Source of the DNA: JANQOZ01 sp045106555
GTDB taxonomy: Bacteria; Pseudomonadota; Gammaproteobacteria; Xanthomonadales; SZUA-38
Direction of reading: 5' to 3'
Assembly (NCBI GenBank): GCA_045106555.1
Contig: JBGCET010000002.1
Coordinates: 62,001 to 126,000, forward strand
Length of the DNA: 64,000 bases
Made by a program: the position numbers and the translations under genes. Of the stretch, positions 34,602-43,939 are shown in pieces. How positions within the stretch are numbered: the first letter of the stretch is position 1; each line of letters starts with the position of its first letter. A model generated the notes under the pieces. The model was not told where the DNA came from, made no database searches, and saw only the letters and a list, made by a program, of their open reading frames with translations.

Positions 34602-34645
34602 CCTGACACGCTGAGATATTCTCAACTCAGCGTGTCGGGTTTTTC
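34602..34645 (+). terminator. Strong Rho-independent terminator
   Basis: Fourteen-base stem (34602-34615 with 34626-34639, one G-U pair) around a ten-base loop, followed by five T residues, 15 bases after the nitrilase-like stop. A textbook intrinsic terminator. Confidence 0.88.
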
Positions 34646-34692
34646 CCACCCTTTGCGTACCTAGAGCATTAACCCCATGTTCGAGGTATGTC

Positions 34693-36003
34693 ATGCAACA
34701 TTTTGTCTTTTACCGATGGCTGATCGCCATCGTTTTTCTGTCCACACTCTCGTTAGTTTCTGCTCAGGATTTGGAGCCTGACGGCGTAATATTTCGCAGT
34801 GATATCGACCTGCTGCCCGGAACCGACCAGGGGTTTGGCAACGATGTTTCCGTAGATGGTGAGTGGGCGGTTGTAGGAGCATCTTTGCACTTTGGTCAGG
34901 ATGGCCAGGTGTATCTGTTTCGCCGATCAGAAGGGTCCACCGCAGCCTGGAATTTTATCAAGGTATTAGACCGACCTGCGGAGCCACAAAATTTGTTCCG
35001 GTTTGGTCAGCGAGTTCATCTGGACGGCGACTGGCTGGCCGTGACCAGTTCCAATAGCGGCACCCACTTATATCACCGCAACGCCGGCGGCGATAACAAC
35101 TGGGGTTTCAGCCAAAGACTCGTGGTTGACGACATCAGCAGCCGCCGTGATCGAGATCTGGATAACGATGTGGTGATTGCCGGGAACTGGTTGGTGATCG
35201 GTGCGGCGCGAACGGATTATTTAAATCTCGGGCCTGATGATGGGAACGACGTTGGCTCGGTGCTGATTTATGAGCTTCGGGAACAAACGTGGGTGATTCA
35301 ACAGGTACTGGAATTTCCCGAATCCACGATTCAGCCTTTGGCGCGTTTTGGCGACCGTGTCGCCATTGAGGGGGATGTGTTGGCCGTAGCAGCACCCGAA
35401 TTTTCGCTAGCTGGCTTCAACGAAGCCGGACGGGTCTACGTTTATCAGAACCGTTCTACGGGTTGGTCCTTGCGTCGCACCCTGACTCCTCTGAGCCCGA
35501 AAAGTGTCGGCCGATTCGGAGAGTCTGTGGCCGTGTCTGGCGGAGTGATTGCGGTTGGGGAAATCCTCGGTGGCGATACCCAGACTCCCGATGTCAGTAA
35601 CGATGGATCGATCCACGTGTTTGAGCGCGATGAAGGCGGGCCAGACAACTGGGGCCGAGTGATTAACTTGGTACCTAGCGAGCCTGAGTTCATCAATCTG
35701 TTCGGTCAGTCTGTCGGCCTAGTAGGAAACCTGCTGTTGGCCGGTAGTCAGGACGGGGCTTACCTGTTCGCAAACAACGGGTCCTGGGAGGAAGTGGACC
35801 GAAATCCGGTACCGACGTTTGCTGATCCAAGCAATGTCCGAGAGTTTGGCTTCAGCGCGGATCTGGCGGTGGTTAACGGCGGCCAGCAGGTGATTGCTCT
35901 GCTGGGAGACAAAACCGCTGAAAATAGTGACGACGTGCGTGTTGGCGCAGCGTTCTTTTACGCCTACGACGACGGTTTGTTTGCCGACGGTTTTGAGCAG
36001 TAA
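34693..36003 (+). CDS. Exported FG-GAP-like beta-propeller protein with C-terminal GFE motif
   Basis: 436 residues. Signal peptide (LIAIVFLSTLSLVSA), then about six repeats of the type F-G-x-x-V-x-(V/L)-x-G-x-x-(L/A)-V-V-G-A, for example QGFGNDVSVDGEWAVVGAS and RFGDRVAIEGDVLAVAAPE, followed by VYVYQN/VYLFRR strands: a propeller related to FG-GAP/integrin-alpha repeats. The C-terminus is DDGLFADGFEQ, sharing the motif of three other proteins here. Secreted or surface-exposed; function unknown. Transcribed just before the ECF sigma/kinase genes, with 51 bases between. Confidence 0.8.
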   Translation: MQHFVFYRWLIAIVFLSTLSLVSAQDLEPDGVIFRSDIDLLPGTDQGFGNDVSVDGEWAVVGASLHFGQDGQVYLFRRSEGSTAAWNFIKVLDRPAEPQNLFRFGQRVHLDGDWLAVTSSNSGTHLYHRNAGGDNNWGFSQRLVVDDISSRRDRDLDNDVVIAGNWLVIGAARTDYLNLGPDDGNDVGSVLIYELREQTWVIQQVLEFPESTIQPLARFGDRVAIEGDVLAVAAPEFSLAGFNEAGRVYVYQNRSTGWSLRRTLTPLSPKSVGRFGESVAVSGGVIAVGEILGGDTQTPDVSNDGSIHVFERDEGGPDNWGRVINLVPSEPEFINLFGQSVGLVGNLLLAGSQDGAYLFANNGSWEEVDRNPVPTFADPSNVREFGFSADLAVVNGGQQVIALLGDKTAENSDDVRVGAAFFYAYDDGLFADGFEQ

Positions 36004-36054
36004 CCGTGACTTCTAAGTGCTCGCGCGTGGAAGGGTCGATGCTAAACTTCAGCG

Positions 36055-36681
36055 ATGACCTTGCCACCTTCGGGCGATTCAGCAAATGCGGATCGCGACC
36101 ATGATTTGGCCTCAGCGCTGTCGCTGGATGATCTATTGCCGGTGGCCTATGCTCGGCTGCACCAGCTTGCGGCGTCCGCACGGCGGTCTGTGGGCGCGTC
36201 TCCAACTCTCAATACCACCGCTTTGGTCAACGAGCTGTTTCTTAAGCTGGTGTCTGCCAAACGTGTGGACACGGGTGATGAAAACCGGTTTTACGCCCTG
36301 TGTGCCCGCACCATGCGAAATATCCTGATTGACCGCATTCGGGCCAATAACGCCGTCAAACGGCGTGCCCCTGAGCCCGCTACGGCGGACGGGTTGGTAC
36401 CTGATCAGGCCGCTTCGCTGTTGACGGTGGACGAAACCCTGAAAAGTCTGGCCGACCTGTCGCCACGCCTGGTGACACTGGTGGAATGCCGGGTCTTTGG
36501 TGGCTACTCCTTAGCTGAGTGCGCCACGATCCTTGGCGTTACCGAGCGCACCGTCCAGCGAGACTGGCAAAAAGCCAAGGCGTTTCTTGCCCGGGGTATG
36601 GACGAGGCGGATGCCGATGACCGGTCGCCGGAAAGCCATCAAAAAGATCCACCAGGAGGCCAGTCTGGCTCGCTCAACTGA
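36055..36681 (+). CDS. ECF-type RNA polymerase sigma factor (TIGR02999-like)
   Basis: 208-residue sigma factor. The N-terminal region LLPVAYARLHQLAASARRS...LNTTALVNELFLKL is the TIGR02999 pattern, region 2 continues RFYALCARTMRNILIDRIRANNAVKR, and region 4 has LVTLVECRVFGGYSLAECATILGVTERTVQRDW with the helix-turn-helix. Members commonly accompany Ser/Thr kinases with TPR repeats; that holds here, since the next gene starts inside its 3' end. Likely directs transcription of a small exported-protein or stress regulon (inference). Confidence 0.87.
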   Translation: MTLPPSGDSANADRDHDLASALSLDDLLPVAYARLHQLAASARRSVGASPTLNTTALVNELFLKLVSAKRVDTGDENRFYALCARTMRNILIDRIRANNAVKRRAPEPATADGLVPDQAASLLTVDETLKSLADLSPRLVTLVECRVFGGYSLAECATILGVTERTVQRDWQKAKAFLARGMDEADADDRSPESHQKDPPGGQSGSLN

Positions 36682-39217
36682 ACCGTGGTCTGGGTCATCA
36701 ACGGAGGTAGAACATCTCCTGGATGAGGTGCTGGACCAACCGGAAGAAAGCCAGCTGAGCTGGCTGGATGGTCAAGCCGCGGAATGTGGCCGAGAAGTGG
36801 TTGATGAGGTCAGGGCGCTGCTGAAGTCGTTGCAACGTCATGACCAGGCGCTGGAGATGCTCACGCCAATGGCCGCGCTGGACGCGCTGGAGACCGGCGG
36901 GCGTTTTGAGCCCGGTCAACAGGTTGGTGGCTGGCAGATTGAGCAGCTGATGGCCAGCGGCGGTCAGGGCAGCGTCTATCGAGCGCGCCGCAGCGATGCG
37001 GAGTTTGAGCAGACCGGCGCGCTGAAAGTTCTTAACAGCCGGCTGGCCGACCCGGCCGCTACTCGGCGCTTCCAGCGCGAACGTCAGCTGTTAGCATCCC
37101 TGGATCACCCGGGCATTCCCACCCTGCTGGACGGCGGCGTGCTGGACGATGGCTCACCCTGGCTGGTAACCGAATTTGTGGATGGAAAAACCCTGTCCGC
37201 CCAAACTCGACAATCTCCCCTCAAGCCTTCAGGTCTGGTGGACCTTGCTATCGAGCTCTGCGCGGCATTATCCCACGCGCACCGCCAGCTGGTAGCCCAC
37301 CTGGATCTTAAGCCGGGCAACGTGATGCTGGACAGCCAAGGTCGGGTAAGGCTGCTGGACTTTGGCATCGCCAGAATGGTGGACGCCGATGCGTTGGTGT
37401 TAACCGGGCAGGCATACACACCGGCCTTTGCCGCGCCCGAGCAGATCAATCAACAGACCGCTTCCACAGCCACCGACATTTACGGCTTTGGTGCCGTGTT
37501 GCTGTCGTCACTGACCGGCAAGCCGCCGTTCAGCGCGCCGGATGTATCGGGGCTGTTGGCTCAGGTGGTCAATGCCGAGCCGCAGGTCCCTGATCACTGT
37601 CCTGCTGACCTGGCGGCTATTATTTTGCGCTGTATGCGCAAACAGCCTGGCGCCCGTTATCCCAGCATTGATGGAGTGAAGGCGGATCTTGAGGCGTACC
37701 GAGAGGGACTGCCAGTGTCGGCCAGGGCCGGCAATTGGCGCTACCGTCTGGCAAAGCGCATAACGCGAAATAAAGCCGCTAGCGCGGCCATCATCCTTTT
37801 GTCGACTGTCACATTGGTGGCTGGCGCGGTTTATGTTCGCCAGCAGGCGCAGGTGCGAGAGCAGCGCGATCTTGCCCAACAAGAGGCCGTCCGAGCCAAT
37901 GCCATGGTGGATTTTCTTGAGCAGTCATTGAGTGTGCTGGATTTGTCGATAAATGCCGACCCCACACTGGAGGAGTTTCTGCGCAGCGCCACCGAGCGCA
38001 CCTCGGAAATTGATGATCCGGTGGCCCGGGCCAGAATCGTGATGATGCTGTCTTTGGCCCGCTCGGCTCAGGGCCAGCGCAACGCGGCCATTGAAGGAGC
38101 AAGACAGGCTTTACCCTTTATTGAAACCACCGATCTTGCCGGTAGCGAGATGCATGTGACCGCGCTGACCATGCTGTCTTCCGGTGAACTTGAGGCCGGC
38201 CGGATGGAGCAGGCGGAGTCGTTCGCCAGGCGGGCCCACGAAATGGCAGCGATGTCTCCAGATCGAGTGCCGCGAGAGCACCTGCTGGCGGCAGCGGGGC
38301 AGTTGGCATGGGCATTGATGGAGCAGGAAAAAGACGACGAAATTGGCGCGTTGGTTGAACACTATTTGCCGGCCATGGATCAGACCACTAACGCTGCGGA
38401 ATTTGACCACTACGCCATGCTTGCCATTATGGCGGGCAACGTTGAACCGTCCCCCCATCGTCAATACGCGCTTGCCAAAGCAACCTATGAGCGACAGCAA
38501 AGTCAATTTCCGCAGCTCGCGCGTTACCGGATCCGTGAAGCGGTGATACTTGGACGTCGCGCGCTAGCGCTGAGTCAACTGGATGAGGCCCTTGGCTTGT
38601 TTGAGGAGGCCGAGCAGGTAGTGAAACGGTCGGTAGAAGGCCCGCCTCTGAACGCGAGTTTTGCGATCATTCAGCAGGCGGCGATACATCGAAAACTTGG
38701 GCACTTTGCTAAGGCCAGGCAAACGCTTAAGCGGGCCGATCCTTTAGTTGCCCCCCAAGGTTATCGCTTGCAGCAGTTTTTGATGGCCGAGCAAATCATG
38801 CTGGCTGTAGACACCGGCCGATACGAGGAAGCTAAAGCGCTGTTGCAGTCTGTGCCAGCCGAACAGTTTGATCGGGCTCGCACCACCGGTGTTGCGTTGG
38901 CTGGCGCCAAGGCCCGCTGGCTGTGGGCCACCGGTCAACCCTCGGTAAGGGTGATCGAGACGGCGCCGGATTCGGTTGACGCACAAATTGCTGGCCTCCT
39001 TGAGCGCTGTCGCTACGAACAATCCTCGGAGCTCACCCTCAACGATTTCACTCAGCCCAGTTTGGCCCAGCGCGTCGCGCTGGCGTTACAGGCGCGCTGC
39101 GGGGGTGAGGAGGCGGTTGCGGGACAGTTGCTCCAGGCGCTGCAGCAACAGCTGGGGGCAGATCACTGGATGGTGAAGGTTGCCCAGGTCGATGTTTTGG
39201 CCGGTGTTGAGGCCTAA
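36617..39217 (+). CDS. Membrane Ser/Thr protein kinase with C-terminal TPR domain
   Basis: 866 residues. A short N-terminal region is followed by a Hanks-type kinase: G-loop ASGGQGSVYRAR, VAIK-lysine in ALKVL, catalytic loop HLDLKPGNVML, DFG in LLDFGIARM, APE in AAPEQINQ, so all catalytic residues are present. A single transmembrane segment (AASAAIILLSTVTLVAGAVYV) follows, then a long helical, TPR-like region in the periplasm (for example ALSQLDEALGLFEEAEQVV). The ATG at 36617 has GAGG upstream and overlaps the sigma gene by 65 bases; the frame extends to 36533. Probably senses an envelope signal and controls the coupled sigma factor (inference). Confidence 0.88.
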   Translation: MTGRRKAIKKIHQEASLARSTEPWSGSSTEVEHLLDEVLDQPEESQLSWLDGQAAECGREVVDEVRALLKSLQRHDQALEMLTPMAALDALETGGRFEPGQQVGGWQIEQLMASGGQGSVYRARRSDAEFEQTGALKVLNSRLADPAATRRFQRERQLLASLDHPGIPTLLDGGVLDDGSPWLVTEFVDGKTLSAQTRQSPLKPSGLVDLAIELCAALSHAHRQLVAHLDLKPGNVMLDSQGRVRLLDFGIARMVDADALVLTGQAYTPAFAAPEQINQQTASTATDIYGFGAVLLSSLTGKPPFSAPDVSGLLAQVVNAEPQVPDHCPADLAAIILRCMRKQPGARYPSIDGVKADLEAYREGLPVSARAGNWRYRLAKRITRNKAASAAIILLSTVTLVAGAVYVRQQAQVREQRDLAQQEAVRANAMVDFLEQSLSVLDLSINADPTLEEFLRSATERTSEIDDPVARARIVMMLSLARSAQGQRNAAIEGARQALPFIETTDLAGSEMHVTALTMLSSGELEAGRMEQAESFARRAHEMAAMSPDRVPREHLLAAAGQLAWALMEQEKDDEIGALVEHYLPAMDQTTNAAEFDHYAMLAIMAGNVEPSPHRQYALAKATYERQQSQFPQLARYRIREAVILGRRALALSQLDEALGLFEEAEQVVKRSVEGPPLNASFAIIQQAAIHRKLGHFAKARQTLKRADPLVAPQGYRLQQFLMAEQIMLAVDTGRYEEAKALLQSVPAEQFDRARTTGVALAGAKARWLWATGQPSVRVIETAPDSVDAQIAGLLERCRYEQSSELTLNDFTQPSLAQRVALALQARCGGEEAVAGQLLQALQQQLGADHWMVKVAQVDVLAGVEA

Positions 39218-39228
39218 CCCTAACCGAC

Positions 39229-40632
39229 CTATTGCAGGGTGTAGGCCACCATGACTGACCGTACCAACAGGTTGATACCGTTAGCGCTATTGACGTTCAC
39301 AATCACCTGATAGCTGCTGGTCTGGTTGTCGATGTCCACATCTACATTGTCGAAGGTCATAGACCGAATCGCGCTGCTGGACCCAGAGCTGAGACGACTG
39401 AAAAACGTATCGCTGTCGGTTGTGGCATGTTCGTTCGAAAAGAACGAAAAGCGCAGTTCGTCGAGGGAGTTATCTACATAGTAAAACACCATATCCCGCA
39501 CCACCGCGCCCTGGGGTAACTGCAGCGGCGCCACCAGATAATTCAGGTTGTCGACGGTGGTTCGCAGTGATGTTTGAACGGTGCCCGTTCGGCGAGAGGG
39601 GGTGCTGGTGCCGCCTTCCACAAACGCCGATGAAGGAATGCTGTGATAAAGCAGTTCGCCGCTTTGTGCCAACACCAGGTCGCCATCGGGCTCCACCATC
39701 ACCGCCACGTTGCCCTGGCCGCTGTGGGTAAGATCTGCCACCCGCACCGCGCCGCCCACGTCCAGGGTGCGTTGAGGGTTCAAGTTACTGAGACCAATTC
39801 GCCCCTGGCTGTCCTGGACAAAATCATAATCTCCGGTCCAAATGCGAAACTGGCCTGTGGGACCGTCATATTCGGTAAACGCGGCGGGAAACCCGCTGAT
39901 GGCATAACCGTAAAACGGTTTTTCATCGCTGCTGCGCTGAACGTCCACGTACATGCCTCCGAAAGGATTGCTGCTGGTGTCGCTATAGTCCTGCACGGTC
40001 AGGCTGCCAGATGCCACATTGCTGGTGGCACCGCCAATCCCAACGGAACGGGCGGTGGACACAAAGTCGCTGGTGACCAACCAATCATCGTCGGCTGACG
40101 TTTCGCAGGTTACCTGGCCATCGGAGGCGATAGCGGTGATAGCGCTGCCGGGTTGGCAGCTGCCGGAAACCCGTTGTTGCACCTCGTCAGAATTAATGGC
40201 CGCGGCGTTCACCGCACCCATCGCCAATTCGCCGGCGCCAACCGCACCTTCGGCCACAAACTGGGCGTGCTGGGCATAGGGCACGGCGTTAATTGGCTGG
40301 CGCGGCAGCAGGGGCGCCGCTGGATTGGGGTCGCCAGCAGGCTTTACGGCAATCGCCAGCCAAAGCTGATCACCGGCAAAGGGCGTCAGGCCAAAGTCCA
40401 ATTCCACCGTAAACACGCCGTTAGTTACGAGCACGTTATTTAGGTCCAGCGGCGCAGTCAGGCCGGTGCCACCGTCAGCCACATCAAACACCTCAAAGGT
40501 CAGGTCAAACCGGCCGCTGGCCCGCTTGCCGGCGCTGCGCAGCTCACCCTGATAGCTAAAACGGCTTTCCAGCGGCGCGGCCACAACGACACTGGTGAGC
40601 AGGCAAAAGACCATCAATCCAAGACATTTCAT
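39229..40632 (-). CDS. Exported protein of unknown function (tail-fibre-like)
   Basis: 467 residues with a signal peptide (MKCLGLMVFCLLTSVVVA). The mature protein starts with a beta-rich domain (ESRFSYQGELRSAGKRASGRFDLTFEVFD, ending LPRQPINAVPYAQHA), a pattern seen in many bacterial surface proteins that resemble phage tail-fibre proteins. It continues with NLNPQRTLDVGGAVRVADLTHSG, similar to the DIG-N-G repeats of such proteins. No catalytic motif. It lacks the GFE motif. Ribosome site GGAG precedes the ATG. Converges on the kinase gene with 11 bases between. Confidence 0.72.
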   Translation of the reverse strand: MKCLGLMVFCLLTSVVVAAPLESRFSYQGELRSAGKRASGRFDLTFEVFDVADGGTGLTAPLDLNNVLVTNGVFTVELDFGLTPFAGDQLWLAIAVKPAGDPNPAAPLLPRQPINAVPYAQHAQFVAEGAVGAGELAMGAVNAAAINSDEVQQRVSGSCQPGSAITAIASDGQVTCETSADDDWLVTSDFVSTARSVGIGGATSNVASGSLTVQDYSDTSSNPFGGMYVDVQRSSDEKPFYGYAISGFPAAFTEYDGPTGQFRIWTGDYDFVQDSQGRIGLSNLNPQRTLDVGGAVRVADLTHSGQGNVAVMVEPDGDLVLAQSGELLYHSIPSSAFVEGGTSTPSRRTGTVQTSLRTTVDNLNYLVAPLQLPQGAVVRDMVFYYVDNSLDELRFSFFSNEHATTDSDTFFSRLSSGSSSAIRSMTFDNVDVDIDNQTSSYQVIVNVNSANGINLLVRSVMVAYTLQ

Positions 40633-40739
40633 CCAAATTTCTCCGGTTTAATAGTCTGGATACGGAATGCGCGGGCTAAACCCGACAGGTATACTGCGCA
40701 GCGCTACTGCTCACCAGCCGACCTCCGGCAGGAAACCAC

Positions 40740-42506
40740 ATGACTCAAAGCCCTCCAACCAATGCCAGCTTCTCCGAGCTGCAGCTGCCCGACTATTTGC
40801 TCGATTCGCTGAAAGCCGTGGGATACGAAAGCCCCACGCCGATTCAGGCCCAGGCTATTCCTATCCTGATGCAGGGAAAAGACCTGCTCGGCCATGCGCC
40901 CACCGGCACCGGTAAGACGGCGGCGTTTACCCTGCCACTGCTGTCGCGCATCGACGTGAAGCGCAAAGATGTTCAGGTGCTAGTGCTTGCGCCGACTCGG
41001 GAACTGGCGATTCAGGTGTCCGAAGCATTTCAACGCTATGCCAGCAAGATGCCGGGTTTTCACGTGCTGCCAATTTACGGCGGTCAGGAATACGGCCACC
41101 AGCTACGCCAGCTAAAGCGCGGTGTACACGTGGTGGTGGGAACCCCGGGCCGCGTGATGGACCACATGCGCCGGGGCAGCCTCAAGCTCGATGGCCTGAA
41201 GGCCCTGGTGCTGGACGAAGCGGACGAAATGCTGCGCATGGGGTTTGTGGACGACGTTGAGTGGATATTGCAGCAGGCCTCGGACGACCGTCAGATGGCC
41301 CTGTTCTCTGCCACCATGCCCAAACAGGTGGAGCAGATTGCCCGTCGTCACCTGAAAGACCCCCAAAAGGTGGCGATCAAAGCGAAAACCGCCACCGCTG
41401 ACACCATCAATCAGCGTTACTGGGTGGTCAGCGGTATGTACAAAAAGCTGGATGCGCTAACCCGAGTGCTGGAGTTTGAGCCCTTCGACGCTACTCTGAT
41501 TTTTGTGCGGACCAAACTGGCCACCGTGGAGTTGGCCGAGCGGCTGGAAGCGCGAGGCTACGCCGCCGCCGCCATCAACGGCGACATGGTGCAAAAAAAT
41601 CGCGAGCAGGTGATCGACAAACTGAAGCGCGGCACCCTCGATGTGCTGGTGGCCACCGACGTGGCGGCTCGCGGGCTGGACGTGGAGCGCATTACCCACG
41701 TGGTGAACTTCGACATCCCCTATGACGCTGAGGCCTATATTCACCGCATTGGCCGAACCGGACGCGCCGGCCGCCAAGGCGAAGCCATTTTGTTTGTGGC
41801 GCCGAGAGAGCGGCGCATGCTCAGCACCATCGAGCGAGCCACCCGCCAGCCCATCGCTCGGCTGGAACTGCCCACCACGGAGATGGTGAACAACAAACGC
41901 CTGGCCGACTACAAGCAGCGCATTACCGATACCCTTGCTGCCGGCGAGCTGGATTTCCTGCGCAGCCTGATGGATCAATATCAGAGCGAACACAACGTGC
42001 CGGCGCTGGATATTGCCGCGGCGGTGGCCAAGCTGGCGTTAGGCAGTCAGCCGCTGTTGCTCAAACCCGATTCCAAGCCGCCGGAGAAATTCCAGGAGTC
42101 CGACGGCAAGCCGGGTTACGGCAAGCCCGTGAGAAAACGTCGCGGTGACAAGGCGGACAAGAAAGACTCTGGCAAAGGCCCCAAGCAGCACAAAGGCCGC
42201 GAGGACCGACCCAAAAAAGGCATGGGCAAGCCGGAAAAGGGCATGGACCGCTACCGCATCGACGTGGGCCATGATCACGAGGTGAAGCCGGGCAATATTG
42301 TGGGCGCCATCGCCAGCGAAGCGGGCCTGGACGGTCGCTATATCGGCCGGATTGATATCCAGAAAGACCATTCGCTGATCGATCTACCCTCCGGCATGCC
42401 TGGCGAGGTTTATGGCCAGCTGAAGAAAACCCGAGTCTGCGGTCAACGGTTAAATCTGTCCCGGGTATTTCCCGAAAGCTCCAAAAAGCCCAAGCGGAAA
42501 AAATAG
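40740..42506 (+). CDS. deaD: DEAD-box ATP-dependent RNA helicase (CsdA/DeaD-like)
   Basis: 588-residue helicase. Motifs in order: Q motif in GYESPTPIQAQAIP, I APTGTGKT, Ia PTRELAIQ, Ib TPGRVMDH, II LDEADEML, III SATMPKQ, IV ATLIFVRT, V ATDVAARGLDV, VI HRIGRTGRAGR. After the core come a dimerisation-like segment, a basic linker rich in K, G and D, and a DbpA-type RNA-binding domain (RIDVGHDHEVKPGNIVGAIA...GRIDIQKDHSLIDLP). Acts in ribosome assembly and RNA decay, often during cold. Stands alone in the window. Confidence 0.92.
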   Translation: MTQSPPTNASFSELQLPDYLLDSLKAVGYESPTPIQAQAIPILMQGKDLLGHAPTGTGKTAAFTLPLLSRIDVKRKDVQVLVLAPTRELAIQVSEAFQRYASKMPGFHVLPIYGGQEYGHQLRQLKRGVHVVVGTPGRVMDHMRRGSLKLDGLKALVLDEADEMLRMGFVDDVEWILQQASDDRQMALFSATMPKQVEQIARRHLKDPQKVAIKAKTATADTINQRYWVVSGMYKKLDALTRVLEFEPFDATLIFVRTKLATVELAERLEARGYAAAAINGDMVQKNREQVIDKLKRGTLDVLVATDVAARGLDVERITHVVNFDIPYDAEAYIHRIGRTGRAGRQGEAILFVAPRERRMLSTIERATRQPIARLELPTTEMVNNKRLADYKQRITDTLAAGELDFLRSLMDQYQSEHNVPALDIAAAVAKLALGSQPLLLKPDSKPPEKFQESDGKPGYGKPVRKRRGDKADKKDSGKGPKQHKGREDRPKKGMGKPEKGMDRYRIDVGHDHEVKPGNIVGAIASEAGLDGRYIGRIDIQKDHSLIDLPSGMPGEVYGQLKKTRVCGQRLNLSRVFPESSKKPKRKK

Positions 42507-42690
42507 TTCCTGATTCTCAATGTCCGCTCAAATTAGCAAACTCTTAATCCGGAGCGTTTGAAGGATTTGTCCGCGGTCTGCGTCCTATAGAAGTTCTGGC
42601 CGTGCTGACCGGCCAGCTGGCGGGTTTGGTGTTGGACAGGGCGCACAAGTATCAGGACACATCAGGCCACATACGATCAAGGAGAGTGGC

Positions 42691-43887
42691 TTGCTGAATA
42701 GAACACGGCGTTTAATCTCGGCCATGGTGTGGCTGCTCGCCGCCAGCGGAGTAGGGTTTGGCCAAGCCAACGCCCAGCAGGCCCCTCCGGTCTGGCTCAG
42801 CGAAGGCCCCTATGTCGATGAACAGACGTTTTCTTTGGAACTGCCTTTGGAACAGGTGGGCCGAAAACTCTATGTGTCGGTGGAACTGGGCGGCAAACCG
42901 CGCCGATTTGTTTTTGATACCGGCTCTCCCTCCATGATCAGCCGCGCGCTGGCCGATGAGCTGGGCCTTGAGGCGGTGGACACGCGCCAGGGCCGAGACT
43001 CCCACGGCGCTATCGTAGAAAGTCAGATTGTTCAGGCACCCATCACGCTGGGTGACGTGACGTTCCACAAAGTGCCCATGTTTACCGCGGATATCAGCCC
43101 GTCCCTGGCGATGCAGTGCCTCGTCGGTGACGGAGTTCTGGGCTCTGAGCTGCTGCCCCTGTGCGCCTGGCAGATTGATAAGCCAGAGCAAATGTTGAGA
43201 TGTAACAGTCGGCTGGAGCAGCTGGACCACGTTGACAACGCCGATCGGCAGCGTCTATACAGCTTTGGCTATCCCCACACACCCTATCTGGATGTTCAGC
43301 TGGCGAAAGACGCCCGCAGCAAAGCCATGTTTGACACGGGTTCGCCAGAATACCTGGCGCTGTCTCCACCAGATTTTGAGGGCACCCGGCGGAGCAACGG
43401 AATTTCTGGAACCACTCAAGGGTATGGGTCGCTGGGAACGTCGCTGGGAGGGCAAGCGCCGCAGGCCCCTCAACTCCGCGCAGGGCTAAAGTCGTTTGCT
43501 ATCGGCGGCGTTGACCTCGGCGCTATCAATGCCCATGTTCGAGAAGCACCTCCCAGCCTTATCGGCGCCCCCATACTCGATCATTATGTTGTCACTCTGG
43601 ACCACAGATCGGAAAGCGCGTTTTTCAGCTCGTACCGGAAGGGACCATTCCGCCGGCCAACGTTTGGTTTTTATTTAGGGTTTGATCAGGCCTTTACCAT
43701 CTCATTGGTGTGGGACAAATCCCCTGCAGCAAAAGCGGGTTTGCCCGTGGGCCAGGTTGTAACGTCTATCAATGGTCAGGCACCGGCCTATTCCTGCAGC
43801 GGGATCAAACACGCCCTGGAAGCGCTGTCCGGTGAGCAAATAGAATTGGACTGGCAGGGCGGCTCGGCGCGCTTACGGAGCATGTAG
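42691..43887 (+). CDS. Exported retropepsin-like aspartyl protease with PDZ domain
   Basis: 398 residues from a TTG start with GGAG site, with signal peptide (SAMVWLLAASGVGFGQANA). Two retropepsin-like units, each with its active-site D-T-G: RRFVFDTGSPSMIS (about 71) and KAMFDTGSPEYLAL (about 210), so a single chain may form a complete pepsin-like pair. The C-terminal 80 residues (FGFYLGFDQAFTISLVWDKSPAAKAGLPVGQVVTSINGQ) are a PDZ domain, which in periplasmic proteases binds substrate C-termini. Ends 52 bases before a GFE-motif protein on the same strand. Substrate unknown. Confidence 0.8.
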   Translation: MLNRTRRLISAMVWLLAASGVGFGQANAQQAPPVWLSEGPYVDEQTFSLELPLEQVGRKLYVSVELGGKPRRFVFDTGSPSMISRALADELGLEAVDTRQGRDSHGAIVESQIVQAPITLGDVTFHKVPMFTADISPSLAMQCLVGDGVLGSELLPLCAWQIDKPEQMLRCNSRLEQLDHVDNADRQRLYSFGYPHTPYLDVQLAKDARSKAMFDTGSPEYLALSPPDFEGTRRSNGISGTTQGYGSLGTSLGGQAPQAPQLRAGLKSFAIGGVDLGAINAHVREAPPSLIGAPILDHYVVTLDHRSESAFFSSYRKGPFRRPTFGFYLGFDQAFTISLVWDKSPAAKAGLPVGQVVTSINGQAPAYSCSGIKHALEALSGEQIELDWQGGSARLRSM

Positions 43888-43939
43888 CGCTGGGCAGAAT
43901 TTAGTAAAGTAAGAAGCATCTGGTGCTAGTTGAGAACTG

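Noticed and set aside
42596..42616. Seven-base hairpin CTGGCCG/CGGCCAG between the helicase and protease genes
   Set aside because: No U-run and located far from the helicase stop; not convincing as a terminator.
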